Below are positions 32,561 to 43,819 of a stretch of DNA of 64,000 nucleotides, one piece after another. This DNA is from Bedellia somnulentella. Lineage: Eukaryota; Arthropoda; Insecta; Lepidoptera; Bedelliidae. The stretch's first letter is position 1. The number at the start of each line of letters is the position of its first letter. The translations under genes and the position numbers were made by a program. Below the pieces are notes generated by a model, which was given only the letters and a program-made list of their open reading frames with translations, did not search any database and was not told the DNA's origin. The DNA is taken from positions 18,212,875 through 18,276,874 of the forward strand of contig OY755170.1 in NCBI GenBank assembly GCA_963576735.1, in the 5' to 3' direction.

Positions 32561-33089
32561 ATAAGGGGAGTGCGTAATTTTTTAGAAAAAAAACTAAGGA
32601 GTATACTTTTACTAGCGTTCTTGCTCAGTGGGAGAGTAATGCCTATCTAGAGAAGCCTGTCTTAAAGCCTGCATAAGGGGATGGAAAATGTCGTAAAGAT
32701 ATCGACATCGGTTATCTTAGGAGATTTTGTTCATGTGAACTTGTATTGGTACACATAGGCCATGCGCATATGCTTCCCAGGTCAAAAGTCACGTGATGAT
32801 CACAATACCTTCGACATCCCGGGATATATGGCGGCAACGATATAAGACAACGTTTCTTCTTCATCTGAAGCGATCTCTTTTAAATGATCAATGAATTTAC
32901 ATAATGCATGCTGGTTGGTTTATCACACCTTGCTACAAAAAGTAAGGTAGTAAGTGAACGTGACGTACAGATCCACAAACTTTTCTTGGCCGGTAAGGGC
33001 GTCACTGTCATCGATATTAGTATTGCCAGTAAAGAAAAATTAACCATTATACAGGGAATAATTTTAAATCATAGAGGCTAATTTAATTA

Positions 33090-33893
33090 CAGTAGAACCC
33101 GTTTAATACGATCACGCTTAATACGATTTTTCGCATAATATTCTTGTAAGTTGAAACATATTTTCAATATTTTTTTAACACTTTATACGATTCGTCTTCC
33201 CGTTTAATACGCCTGCCCGATCGTCATTATTGACACGCCTCGATTGTTTTCTAATAGTGTATCATTTGTTACAATATGACTACAATTAAGCAAAAGTCAT
33301 TTTCACTTCAATAAATATTGAAACTTTTCGATAAGAAGTAACAAACAACAAATCAAACTCAATTAGCTGCCGAGCTTCAGTCACCTATTTCTACGTTACG
33401 TACCATTTTAAAGAATAGAGAAGAAATTAAAGAAAGATACAGATTGGGAGGTGTGCAGATTAAAAAGCAAATGGTAGAAAATTTTGATAAATTGGAAAAA
33501 GTTTTGGTGGAGTGGCTTCTGGAGTCTTTCAAGCATGAGCTTAAAAACTGCCCATAAGTGGCCCCATAATATGCGAGAAAGCGCCTAAGGCATTATCAGC
33601 TAGATTTAAGACGCTTTGTTGCTTCTTTGGATGAAAGAGAGCACGCTTTGCAAAAGTTTAATCATGTTCAAATTCTTTAATTGCTAATGCATCAAAATCT
33701 TATTGTCAAACCAAAATAAGTGATTATTTTAAATAATGTATTGAATGTACATAATTTCAAATATTATGAACAAAATACATACTTAATATGTAGAACGTTC
33801 GTTTTATTTTCCCTATCCCGCATAATACGATTTCAAGCTTAAGACGCCTTTTTGTTGGGGTCCCTGAGAAATCGTCTTAAGCGAGTTATACTG
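33090..33893 (+). mobile_element. pogo/Tigger-like DNA transposon remnant
   Basis: The ends are imperfect inverted repeats: CAGTAGAACCCGTTTAATAC on the left, and on the right a sequence whose reverse complement is CAGTATAACTCGCTTAAGAC. TA is present on both sides (33088-33089, 33894-33895). CAGT starts and a TA target are diagnostic for the pogo group. At 804 bp it is an internally deleted copy that keeps only part of the transposase N-terminus. Confidence 0.82.
33360..33635 (+). pseudogene. pogo transposase N-terminal DNA-binding remnant
   Basis: The frame from 33360 reads QLAAELQSPISTLRTILKNR, then an REEIKERY-like stretch, KFDKLEKV-type sequence and VEWLLESF. This is the order of the CENP-B/pogo helix-turn-helix region. 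A stop follows in LKNCP, and PISGPIICEKAPKALSARFK continues in a second frame. The DDD catalytic region is absent. Confidence 0.75.
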
Positions 33894-33962
33894 TATATTA
33901 TGTATTGAAATGTCTTAATAAAACAATGTATATAATATAAATTAAATTAATACCTCAAACAA

Positions 33963-34112
33963 AAAACGTTCACGCCGTTATCCCCGAAGGGGTTGGCAGA
34001 GGTACCAAAGTAGGTACCCGCGTTTTGCTCAGACAGTGTACTCACGTATTAGGGGGCAGGCCTATCGCCGTTTTGTACGAATACTCTGTCACATGACTAA
34101 GTACAACTTAGC
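33963..34112 (-). repeat. SINE-B 3' part
   Basis: GTTCACGCCGTTATCCCCGAA through GGGGGCAGGCCTATCGCCG to CTAAGTACAACTTAGCC. An internal deletion removed the CACGTGA/CACCTGG segment. Confidence 0.7.
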
Positions 34113-35041
34113 CGCAGAACTTTGGGGACGGTGTTAGCCTACTTAGATAATTTAAGCAAAATAAATTTTAATTTTCACAAAATTTTAAATTGAATACTGG
34201 TAAGAAAAGCGTTTATTAATAAGGAAAGAAAAAAAGTTTCCACTCCAAAAATATTAATGAATATGATAATTTATTATATACGTAGGTCACCCTATAAGTT
34301 TTGTTTAGTTCAGAGCTAACTGACAATGACAAACTGATATTTCAAAATGGCGACAGTAGTACCAGTAGTGGCCGTTGGCCAAGAAAAGTTTGTGGATCTG
34401 TAACACAAGCTAACTTAGACTTAGCTTATCATACAACGCTTTAACTTACTCTATGACGCTACCGTACTCTTTGTACACAATTAATGATTTTGCTTAATCC
34501 TATTCAACCAGTGTAAAACATGTAGATAATGCAATAACCTTAACAAAACGGATATAACTTTTTTATAAGGCTACACTTGACCCAAACCTCCAAGGGCTAA
34601 GCAAGCCAACCAATGTTGGATTGGCGAAATTAAACCCGCCTGCGGCAAAAATGGGTATCCCGGAGTTTAGTCTTAGAATTTCATCAGCCACTTTTGGAAG
34701 TTGAGTCGGTAAAACGTTAAGGATGTTCCATAAAAAGGCCAAAAGCCCTAATCGTAGGTCCTTCATATCATCACATACAACCATAAATGCATAAACTGCA
34801 AGCAAGCTAATTCGTGAAGTACTGGTCCGACATTTACATGTTAACAGTACCCTCAAAGTCTCAATTTGAAAAGTTACTGTGAGCCGCTGAGATCACAAGC
34901 TAGCGTAAGTATTGATGTCATTTTGGATGCTGTGCTAGCTTTTGTTAGCGAGCTTATAGTGATTTAGACGTCGAATATTGCCTCTAGTGCGAAACCCATA
35001 CATTTAAAATAACAAATTGTTCACGAATATGATAAGGACCT

Positions 35042-35547
35042 AAAACGATTTGTAGTCGAAAGTGAACAAAACATTCATACATGTGAATTTTTATGAATAT
35101 ATTGTTTTTTCGTAGTTATTTATGTTTATAGTTGAAGCAACTTAATTTACAAGACAAAAGGATGGATAATACATTTATTTCTCCATAACTATACAATTTA
35201 ACTATACCAAAAAACGATTTGTAGTCGAAAGTGAACAAAACATTCATACATATGAATTTTTATGAAAATATTGTTTTTTCGTAGTTATTTATGTTTATAC
35301 TTGAAGCAACTTAATTTACAAGACAAAAGGATGGATAATACATTTATTTCTCCATAACTATACAATTTAACTATACCATAAAACGATTTGTAGTCGAAAG
35401 TGAACAAAACATTAATATATGTAAACTTTTATGAAAATATTGTTTTTTTGTAGTTATTTATGTTTATAGTTGAAGCAACTTAATTTACAAGACAAAAGGA
35501 TGGATAATACATTTATTTCTCCATAACTATACAATTTAACTATACCA
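35042..35547. repeat. 169 bp tandem repeat, three units
   Basis: Units start at 35042, 35211 and 35380, each with AAAACGATTTGTAGTCGAAA, GACAAAAGGATGGATAATAC and a CAATTTAACTATACC end. The units differ by only a few substitutions. The array ends at an RTE insertion. The word TTAACTATACCATA recurs on the far side at 35988. Confidence 0.9.
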
Positions 35548-35987
35548 ATGAATGAATGCAGTAGAAATGAGATCCCTCAGAAAAGTGTGGAATGTAAGGT
35601 TATGTGATCGTGTGAGGAATGATGTGATTCGTGAAAGGTGTGGTGTAAAAGATGATATTGTAAGAAAGATAGAAAAAGGAATGTTGAGATGGTTTGGGCA
35701 CATAGAGAGGATGGATGGGAGTAAATTGGTGAAAGAGATATATAGAGCCAATGTGGAAGGTAATGTTAGTAGAGGACGACCTCGGAGGACACATTTGGAT
35801 CAAATAGAAAATGTGCTCAAAAAGGCAGGTGTCCGCAGTATGAAGAATAAAAGAGCATGTATGAAAAGATTGATGGATGTAAACGAAGCCAGAGAGGTTT
35901 GCCAGGATCGTACAAAGTGGCGATCGATAGTCTCTGCCTACCCCAATGGGAACTAACGGCGTGAGAATATGTATGTATGTATGTATG
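35548..35987 (+). mobile_element. RTE-type LINE, 5'-truncated, 12 bp target duplication
   Basis: One open frame of 134 residues (35552-35956) covers the ORF2 C-terminus: [78 protein letters not shown] and then YPNGN, stop. It ends GGCGTGAGAATATG(TATG)n. TTAACTATACCA at 35536-35547 and 35988-35999 is the target duplication. The best preserved of five RTE fragments in the window and probably the youngest. Confidence 0.9.
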
Positions 35988-36002
35988 TTAACTATACCAT
36001 AT

Positions 36003-36130
36003 AACCGGCTTAGAAAGTTACTACCCGTTTCTATCCACGTCCACGGGTGTCGTAATCGAAGATGGTATGGGGCTTTTTTATGTGGTTTTTGGGCGATGCG
36101 GTTGGAGACCCATCGCCAACAATACTTTAT
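36003..36130 (+). repeat. SINE-A 5' half
   Basis: CCGGCTTAGAAAGTTACTACC, GGGTGTCGTAATCGAAGATGG, GGGCGATGCGGTTGGAGACCC, then a break. Another SINE-A tail fragment lies in reverse at 36766-36830. Confidence 0.65.
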
Positions 36131-36279
36131 TATGTTACGGTATTACTGCCAATAAATTCTTAACGCTTGCCTAAACGGATGAATGCTCACCAAATAGTGT
36201 ATCACAACTATTGTATAAATAAAGCTAATATTTATTTTTCTTACATGCTATTGAAGTATGAGAGCACCGTAATAGTTAC

Positions 36280-36345
36280 TTCATCATCATCATCAGCCTA
36301 TTGACGTTCACTTCTGGACATAGGCCTCTCCCAAGGATCACCACA
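36280..36345 (+). repeat. Dispersed lepidopteran repeat core
   Basis: CATCATCATCAGCCTATTGA followed by CTTCTGGACATAGGCCTCTC is a motif I recall as widely scattered in moth genomes, related to the piece at 8756-8870. Confidence 0.45.
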
Positions 36346-37295
36346 ACGACTGAATAATACAAGATATGTACTTAAATTTATTTAAGTAGATTATATTCGC
36401 TATTATTAAAATGCTCATCAAAATGATTTTTCTTTTTTCTTTTGTATGCATCACTGGTTACCAAATTAGGGATGAAATGTAAATTATTATTGACTAGAAA
36501 CGTCAAAACGGGGAGTTAGGATGTAGGATAGTAAAGACCATGTCAACTAAGTAATCTTTTATTTAATCTTGATCGGCTGTTCTGAGGCTGTTCTCCACCT
36601 CACTAGCAGTACTGATTTGCTATCAGTTAACACCTCAATATAAATCAGATATCCATTATTTTTATTTTATTATAAAATTTATATTTATCTACCGACTACT
36701 TCAAATTTAATTTACCTTACAATAGATAGATTATTCTTTGAGTTTGTAGTAGCAAATAAAATCAGATACATACATACATATATTCAAAACTATAATTCCC
36801 TAGAAGGGGTAGTCAGAGCTGAGGAAATAGATATTTTGATTTTAATTAAAATATCTGATTTTAATTATTTTTAATTAAAATCAGATATTTTGACGAATTA
36901 CTTGGTTCAAAATAATGTGACCGGTACCAAATTGAAAATAAAAAATTTGTGTATATTTTTCAATGTAAAAAAATGTAACAGAGCTCTGGACACGGGGGAA
37001 TAGCGATAGAAAAATGGTGATGTGATAAAAATATTGAGCGTAGCTTCGCTGCATTGGAACAATGCAAAATTCTTTAGGCGCGTGCGAGTTGTGTTTACAC
37101 TCGTTTCCCATAGACTAACATGGGTAACTTTCAAGGGTGATTTTTCCTCAATGGTTACTATCTAAATTTTCTCTTCGTCCTTGATGTCTTGAACCATCAT
37201 GCAAAATTTGGCTGAGATCGGATCAACCGTTTATGAGGACTTCTGTGTGTTCTGTAATACAAAAGTCGGGGGTGAATTGAGCTACGCCCCAATTA

Positions 37296-37663
37296 CATAC
37301 ATAACATAACATAAACGTTCACGCCGAATATCCCCGAAGGGGTTGGCAGAGGTACTAATCCTTCTGAACATCACGTGACTTTGTCACCTGGTGTTCAGAG
37401 TACCCACGTTTTGCATGGACAGTGTACTCACGTGATAGGGGGCAGGCCTATCGCCGTTTTGTACGAATACACTGTCACATGACTAAGTACAACTCAGCCA
37501 TGTGGGTTTCCTCACGATGTTTTCCCTCACCGTTAACAACCATGATAAATTAACCACACATAAGTCTTTAGAAAAGACAAATTGTTGTAGGCCCGACCCA
37601 GGATTCGAACACTAGTCGCTTGCACGATAACCAAGTGTTCTACCCACTGGGCTATCACGGTTG
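37296..37663 (-). repeat. SINE-B, full-length copy
   Basis: Complete in reverse: (ATAAC)n tail, GTTCACGCCGAATATCCCCG, CACGTGACTTTGTCACCTGG, and the tRNA-like head with B box (GGATTCGAAC reversed) and A box (CCACTGGGCTA reversed) at 37590-37663. It is about 98% like the copy at 5041-5411 over the parts I compared by eye. Confidence 0.85.
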
Positions 37664-37699
37664 TACGCCCCAATTAGTTATTTTATTACTTACAAGATT

Positions 37700-38318
37700 T
37701 TTACTTTGTGTTTCGTTAAGGTATTTTTTAATATTCCAGTTTTTTAAAATTAGTTAGTAGTCAATAATAATTAAAATTATAAGTTACTATGACGATTTAA
37801 TTATTTACCACTCTTATATGAAATATAAAAATAGGTGAAATCTTTAACATATATTAATTCTTTTATATTTTATAACCGTACACACGGTCACCTCTCACGC
37901 CAACAATTGACGCGTATAGAAATTGGTCACTCGCACAACTAAGGGCGACGTGATATCGTATTGGCAACCAAGTTTAACAAACTGATGATACAACCTTACT
38001 GTTACTTCTGAAAATATATGTGTATTTAAATGAAACCCTGAAACAATGATAGGACAATGTACATAATGTTCACTTGGAACAAAATAACACCATTACTCGC
38101 AACACGCCGCTTGGTGCACATCATCGCACTTGCACAGACAGCACATTATGCTTATGCTCTACTATCTCGAAAGCAGTAAACATAAAATATCTTGGAATTA
38201 CTCCCGAGACGCTACAATAACTTTTGAAGTCCATTAATACACTTTGTAATAGACGAAGATAATTTGATCGCGATATTTTAAATGATGAGACACATGAGTG
38301 ACTACGATCTTATCATTT
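37700..38318. other. No gene seen
   Basis: AT-rich DNA. No exon or clear repeat can be supported here. Confidence 0.4.
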
Positions 38319-39290
38319 ATTTATGAAAAGTCCGATGAATTTAAATGAACCTTGAGAGGTTTGTCAGGGTCATACAATGGCGATCTTTATCTGTTTCTGC
38401 CCACCCTCATGGGAACATATAATATGTATATTGGTCAATCCCTACTTATCTATTGCAACCTTGGGAGTTCCTGGTATAAAATAAAAATTTAAACTGGAAG
38501 GTGCTCAAAGAGCGCTACTTAAAGTAGCTACAGTACAGCGGCAGCGTGCCCTTTAAATTTTTCTATTTCTGAACTTTATAAATAAAGCCAAGTGCAACTG
38601 TGCACCAAGTTTTTATTCTTTATTCTGTAGTCCAAAGGGTTGATATTCACTTATTCGGAACAAATAAAAATACAATATGCACTGACTGATGATTGATCCA
38701 CTTGCATACATAGAAACCAATTTCCATATCAATTTGTCACTCTGATTGCTCGAACTTGCATTTTGAACGCAACAACGACCTCTTCGGGGTTTGTAAATCT
38801 TAAAAACGTTATTATACGTTGCTGAAAATTTAATTTTGTGGATATTTATTTTATTTACGTTTTTTAGTTTAGATATTTAATAAGAAATTTATTTCGGGAA
38901 CACTTTTAGCTTCTCGCCTCTCCCATGGCCGAAACAGAAAATTAGAATTTTAAATGGGAGAGGCGGTACTCCCCGACAAGAGCACAGTCGGTCGGGGTCA
39001 GGGAGTCAGGTTCAAGAACCGACGGACGATCCGAGCCGTATCGAGCAGCACCGCTTTCTGCATCTGTGCTGGAACCGACACGCCACAGAAATCCAACCGC
39101 CTCAAGTTGGTCGCGAGGCTGGTTGGAATTAACCCGTTCGCGGACAAAACAATTGGGATTATTTCTGTCGAAGTCACACCCCACATGTCGGTGATCTCGT
39201 GAGCCAGATCGAGATATTTCCGACGCTTCTCGGTGTCGGCTTTCACGAGACCCTCGTCATGAGGGATAGTGACATCCACTAGAAATACCC
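38319..39290. repeat. 972 bp direct repeat, copy A
   Basis: Matches 44225-45196 at a constant offset of 5906 with no difference in the lines I compared. It is a mosaic: an RTE 3' fragment (plus strand), a jockey-like LEGAQRALLKVA scrap, AT-rich sequence, and the C-terminus of a restriction-endonuclease-type LINE (minus strand). It is cut on the right inside that LINE's coding frame, where the 5' end of the LINE at 39291 begins. Confidence 0.9.
38998..39290 (-). pseudogene. R2/R4-like LINE ORF C-terminus, copy A
   Basis: The open frame ends TARIVRRFLNLTP, stop, and starts at VFLVDVTIPHDEGL. In the family this segment follows the PD...D restriction-like endonuclease motif. Copy A is cut just after that motif, so the catalytic PD is missing. 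The same frame in copy B (44904 onward) keeps it. Confidence 0.75.
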
Positions 39291-39599
39291 ACTAAAATAC
39301 GACTTGGCTCTTGGCTCTCTTTGTAACAAGACGTGTGCCACTCGTTAATCTAAATTTTTGAAAAACTTCAAGCAAATTCAATATCTATTTGGAAGGAAAA
39401 AAGATCCGTTTTGGCATCCAAAGAAACAGCGCCCCTCACCTTCGTAAGCAGCGATAGCGGCGCCCCTCACCTCGCCGAGAAGCGGACAGAGCTTCCTCAC
39501 CCCGGGATCGCCTGGTATGTGTATAGAAATTGCGCCAACAATCTCATTCCTTTCATTTTGTGCGTGAATACTGGTTACCTAATTCAGTAATGACGTAAC

Positions 39600-39692
39600 A
39601 AGCGGATTGGTGAAGCGGCACTACTCACGACTCTTGGATCACGCACACCTAGGTTCAAATCCCATCGCCGGAAAACTCTTTTTTTTTTTTTT
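39600..39692 (+). repeat. tRNA-like module and T18 run upstream of LINE ORF1
   Basis: TGGTGAAGCGG fits the pol III A box (TRGYNNARNGG) and GGTTCAAATCC fits the B box, about 44 bp downstream, a spacing seen in tRNAs with a long variable arm. A run of 18 T (39679-39696 region), a pol III stop signal, follows after CCGGAAAACTC. ORF1 begins about 55 bp later. Whether it is part of the LINE or a captured tRNA/SINE head is not decided. Confidence 0.6.
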
Positions 39693-39750
39693 TTTTTGCT
39701 CTGCTTTGCTCTATTTAGTACTGCTTTGCCATCGCTGCTGTTTTACTAAC

Positions 39751-40644
39751 ATGGAACGCACCCCCCCTAAAGGTTTTGGTTCTTCCCCAAATTTATGCAC
39801 TGGCGATGAAGCTTCTAGTTCACTTAGAAACCCGCAAAAACGTGGCCGTACTGGCTCAGGGGAGATCGATACTACCTTAAATAACTTTATGGTCGATATT
39901 AAAGCATTATTGGACTCCTGGAAGGCGGACCTGGATCAGAAATTTAAGGAAACGAATTCCGCCCTCTGTGACATTGTATCTAAAGTGGATGAAGTTCAAA
40001 AGACAAACAGCGAGATAGAAAAATCCGTTGAGTTTTTATCAAACCAGTTCGACGATATGTCTACAAAGTTAACCTCACTCGACAAAAAATCTATGGCTAT
40101 GGAGAGGACCGTTAAGGAAATGGACAAAGCAGTAGACGAATTGAATCGAAAATCATTAATTAACACCATTGAAATTAGGAATATCCCGTACAATAAACAA
40201 GAAACCTCGGACGATCTTCTTAAAATAATTAATGCATTACTTGAGAAACTGGAAATTGATACCCACCCCCTCATAATCCAAGATGTAAGACGCCTACCCA
40301 CTAAATCTGCAACCGAAAAGCCTATACTGCTCACCGTGGGAAGTACAATTTACAAAAATACGATTCTAAGAAGCCTCCGTACCTACAACACTAAAAATTA
40401 CAGCAATAAATTTAACACTAATTTAATTGGAATCGCTGGAAACCATCTTCCAATATTTATGTCTGAGCACCTTACCCCGTCCAATCGCATCCTGTTTTAC
40501 AAAGGTCGTCAGATGGTCAAACAAGGCGTTTATAAATTCTGTTGGACCTCCGATGGAAGAGTTCTTCTTCGTAAAGAAGAAGGAAGCCCGGTGCTGGCCG
40601 CGGTCAATTGTATCACAATTGACGATTGCCAACGTACATTGTGA
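39751..40644 (+). CDS. LINE ORF1 protein (coiled coil, RNA-binding type)
   Basis: 297 residues from ATG at 39751 (MERTPPKGFG) to TGA. Residues about 50-135 are heptad-rich (KADLDQKFKE, VDEVQKTNSEIEKSVEFLSN, SLDKKSMAMERTV) and predict a coiled coil. Residues about 140-235 (NTIEIRNIPYNKQETSDDLL, then RRLPTK, KPILLTVGS) look like the RRM-like fold of LINE ORF1 proteins. The C-terminus has FYKGRQMVKQG and FCWTSDGRVLLRKE. It should bind element RNA and act as chaperone. The frame also extends upstream to 39607 without ATG, through the T run, which is unlikely to be used. Confidence 0.8.
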   Translation: MERTPPKGFGSSPNLCTGDEASSSLRNPQKRGRTGSGEIDTTLNNFMVDIKALLDSWKADLDQKFKETNSALCDIVSKVDEVQKTNSEIEKSVEFLSNQFDDMSTKLTSLDKKSMAMERTVKEMDKAVDELNRKSLINTIEIRNIPYNKQETSDDLLKIINALLEKLEIDTHPLIIQDVRRLPTKSATEKPILLTVGSTIYKNTILRSLRTYNTKNYSNKFNTNLIGIAGNHLPIFMSEHLTPSNRILFYKGRQMVKQGVYKFCWTSDGRVLLRKEEGSPVLAAVNCITIDDCQRTL

Positions 40645-40939
40645 CTGATTTATAAATACTATGGAAAAAGTATACAACTTACCTCATTCTGTGCCATCAA
40701 CATAATTCGTAATTTTAATTTTAGTATTAATTTCATTATTGTTTTTTCTTTATTTACATTTATAGACAAGTATTCAAAATCACTAGAACCATTGCCGCTT
40801 GATTACTATCTCACCCTATTTTTTTATAAAATTCCTATAATATATATTTTGCCTCAGCCAGTCCTTTCTGAATTCCATTTCGATATGATTATCAAAAAGT
40901 CAAATCCAATTCATTTTAACATCTGCTCAAGCCACCTGA

Positions 40940-43819
40940 AACCACAACCATTCCTCTAAATTCGATCATCTAAAAGACAACTTCCTACCTATTGACTCTA
41001 TCTCCGTATCTGATTCATCCTGCTGTGAACCAGAACACTGTTCGTCTTTTACTAAAAACCAAAACAGGTCACTCAAAATTCTAACCCAAAATATAAGAAG
41101 TATCTCGGCTAATATTAACGGTCTCCATTCACTCCTGCACCGTATCGACGTTCTACCCGATATTATTGTCTTGTCTGAGTGCTGGCTGTACCACAATCCA
41201 ACAATTCCAGCAATAGCTGACTTCGACTACCACGTCTCAAAAAAAGTTGTGAATAAAAGTGATGGAGTGGTTGTGTACATAAGCCAGGACTTAAACAGAA
41301 GAGCTGTAGTAGAGGAAGCCCCTTTGACAGAAGCTAGCGGATTAATAATCAAGCTCGGAAATGACACTGCAATCATAGCCATTTACCGTCCTTGGTGTTT
41401 TAAAGATTCTCAAGCATTTATTGAATCTCTAGATAAGATTCTATCTACTGTCAAATCTTTCAACTCGATAATAATGATGGGGGACATTAATATAGATATC
41501 GAATCCAATGCAATATTGTCGACTAGCGCTAATGACTACCTAAACACATTAGCATCCCATGGTCTACTTCCAGCTCACACACTCCCAACTCACGTTAAAA
41601 CCTGTCTAGATCATGTGATGTTAAAATCAAAACATCCTGCTACAACTCTAGTCATCAATTCATCGATAACAGATCATGATGCAGTTTTATTGTCTCTGTC
41701 ATCCTCATTCAGTCTTCCACCTCCTAAATCTTATACAACAATTTCAACCAAAGAACTATGCAAAGCTATTAACTCCCTAGATTTTAGCCCTGTTCATTTA
41801 TCAAATGATATAAATGTAGCAACCTCTCTGTTAGTCGATCCAATTATAAAGCTCATCGCAGATCATACTAAAACAATATCTCTTAAGCGCAAAATTCGTC
41901 CGATCAAACCATGGATCACGCCAGGCCTCCTCAAGTGTATAAGACATAGGGATAACTTGCATAGAAAGCTAAAAACAGACCCCAACAACCATTTACTTAA
42001 AATCACCTTCAAGAGGTATAGAAATTTCTGTAATAAGCCGCTAAAAAAAGTAAAAAACTCATTTGAAAAAGCTGAATTAACAGCTGCAAAATCTAACAAT
42101 AAAAAATTATGGTCTGTAATACGTAATATAACAAATACCAGCATAAAAAAATCATCTTCGATAGAACTTTTAAAGTGCGCTCCCTCTCCGCTCGAGTCCG
42201 CAAACAAAGTAAACTCTTTTTTCGCAACCATAGGCCAGAGACTTGCTGAGTCTATTCCATCTAAATCTACTTCTACTAATAATTTTGTACACATTTCTTC
42301 CCCTCCCGTATACCAACCCTCATCTTCCTTTGTCCTACTCGAAACGGACGCCGACGAAGTAGATCGTTTAATAAACACACTCAAAATAGACTGCGCTGTA
42401 GGTTGGGACGGAATTTCTGCTGCCCTGATTAAGTCATCAAAAAAAGTTCTCATCCCACCACTTACTCATATATTCAATCTCAGTATTAGCTCAGGCACAT
42501 TCCCCAAGTACTTCAAAAAAGCCATAGTACACCCCGTCCACAAATCAGGAGACAAAACCGACGTCAACAACTATCGCCCTATTTCAGTTTTGCCCACTTT
42601 TTCCAAGATTCTTGAAAAACTTATTAATAATAGGCTAGTAAAGTATCTGGAGGAAAAACATTTATTATCGGACAATCAATTCGGTTTTCGAAACGGAAGA
42701 TCTTGCTCGGACGCTGTCCATAAACTAACTAACTCACTGGCTATAAATCTAGATAAGGGGAAAAAGTGCCTTAGTATATTCATAGATATAACAAAAGCCT
42801 TTGACACAACCTGGTCCCCTCTTCTAATTGATAAGATGGAAAAATTGGGTGTTCGTGACTTACAGCTTAAGTTATTTTCAAATTACTTGTCTGAACGTAC
42901 CCAATGCGTCAAAATTGATGGCTTAGTCGGCTCCGAACAGGGTATACATTATGGTGTACCCCAAGGTAGTCTACTGGGCCCTATATTATTCCTCGTTTAC
43001 ATAAACGAGTTGTGTAATCTGTCCATACCAAATGGAAATATTATCTCCTTTGCTGACGACACGGTTCTTTCTTTCGTGGGTAATACCTGGAAAGAGGTCT
43101 TTGATAGTGCAAGGGATGGGTTTGACCGCGTAAACTCATGGTTGTGTAACAACCGCTTATCCCTTAACACTTCCAAAACCAACTACATTACTTTCGCAAT
43201 ATCAAATAGAGCAATGCCTTTGCCCGATAAATTAAAGTTGAGACGGTTAAATATTTGGGAGTTATCCTTGACCACAGACTAAGCTTTATCTATCATATAG
43301 AGTACCTCACAAAGCGAGTCCGGAAACTAATATATATATTTAGAAATATACGACATGCTGCATCTAGCCCTCTGTCAATCACTTTTAACGTATTGTATAA
43401 CGTCCTGGGGTGGTGCTGCCAAATCTCACCTTATATGTCTTGAGAGGGCCCAGAGGGCGGTTTTGAAAGTTAGTTTACAAAAACCACGTTTTTACCCTAC
43501 AAAAGATTTATACGTAGAGTGGGACTTACTCACAGTTAGGCAACTCTTCATTCTATACAATGTACTTAGGCAGCACACTGAAACCCCTCCCAACGAGATC
43601 CTAACAAAGCGCAATAGAATGATAGTGCCCTCCATACGACTGAAAACTAAATTCAGCAACCGTTTTTACTGCTTCTTGGGTCCTTTCCTGTTTAATATAG
43701 TAAATAAAGCTTTTCCTGTTGTCCACCTTAATCGTATGGAATGTAAAAGACTGATAGTATCCTGGCTAAAAAAATTTGATTATAATAGTACTGAATTACT
43801 CCTTCTCCCACAAAAATAA
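40940..43819 (+). pseudogene. LINE ORF2: AP endonuclease and reverse transcriptase, frameshifted
   Basis: The endonuclease begins near 41075 (LTQNIRSISANINGLHSLLH, then IIVLSECW) and continues with MGDINIDIE and SSITDHDAVLLSLS. Reverse transcriptase motifs: KSGDKTDVNNYRPISVLPTF, QFGFRNGRSCSDAV, DITKAFDTTW, GVPQGSLLGPILFLVYINEL and the catalytic SFADDTVLSF. The long frame breaks at about 43245; the sequence continues as VKYLGVILDHRLSF in another frame, then shifts again near 43355 into YCITSWGGAAKSH...LLLLPQK, stop at 43819. The N-terminus also lacks a start codon in frame, and MIIKKSNPIH at about 40886 lies in a different frame. Confidence 0.82.

Larger units (their letters stand above)
32968..34400. 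mobile_element. 1.4 kb DNA element with 24 bp inverted ends, TA flanks
   Basis: Starts CAGATCCACAAACTTTTCTT followed by GGCC, and ends with its exact reverse complement. TA stands at 32966-32967 and 34401-34402, a mariner/pogo-type target. Its interior is filled by a pogo-like element (33090-33893) and a SINE-B piece (33963-34112). Without those it is only about 480 bp, so it was probably a non-autonomous element. Confidence 0.78.

Noticed and set aside
36830..36895. AT-rich palindromes (ATTTTAATTAAAAT repeated)
   Set aside because: Low-complexity sequence that forms palindromes by composition.
38942..39202. Open frames on both strands in the direct repeats (80-82 residues)
   Set aside because: Only the minus-strand frame ending RRFLNLTP has known homology; the others overlap it and are shadows.
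39607..39750. N-terminal extension of LINE ORF1
   Set aside because: The upstream frame has no ATG and would translate the tRNA-like module and the T18 run; the ATG at 39751 starts a normal ORF1.
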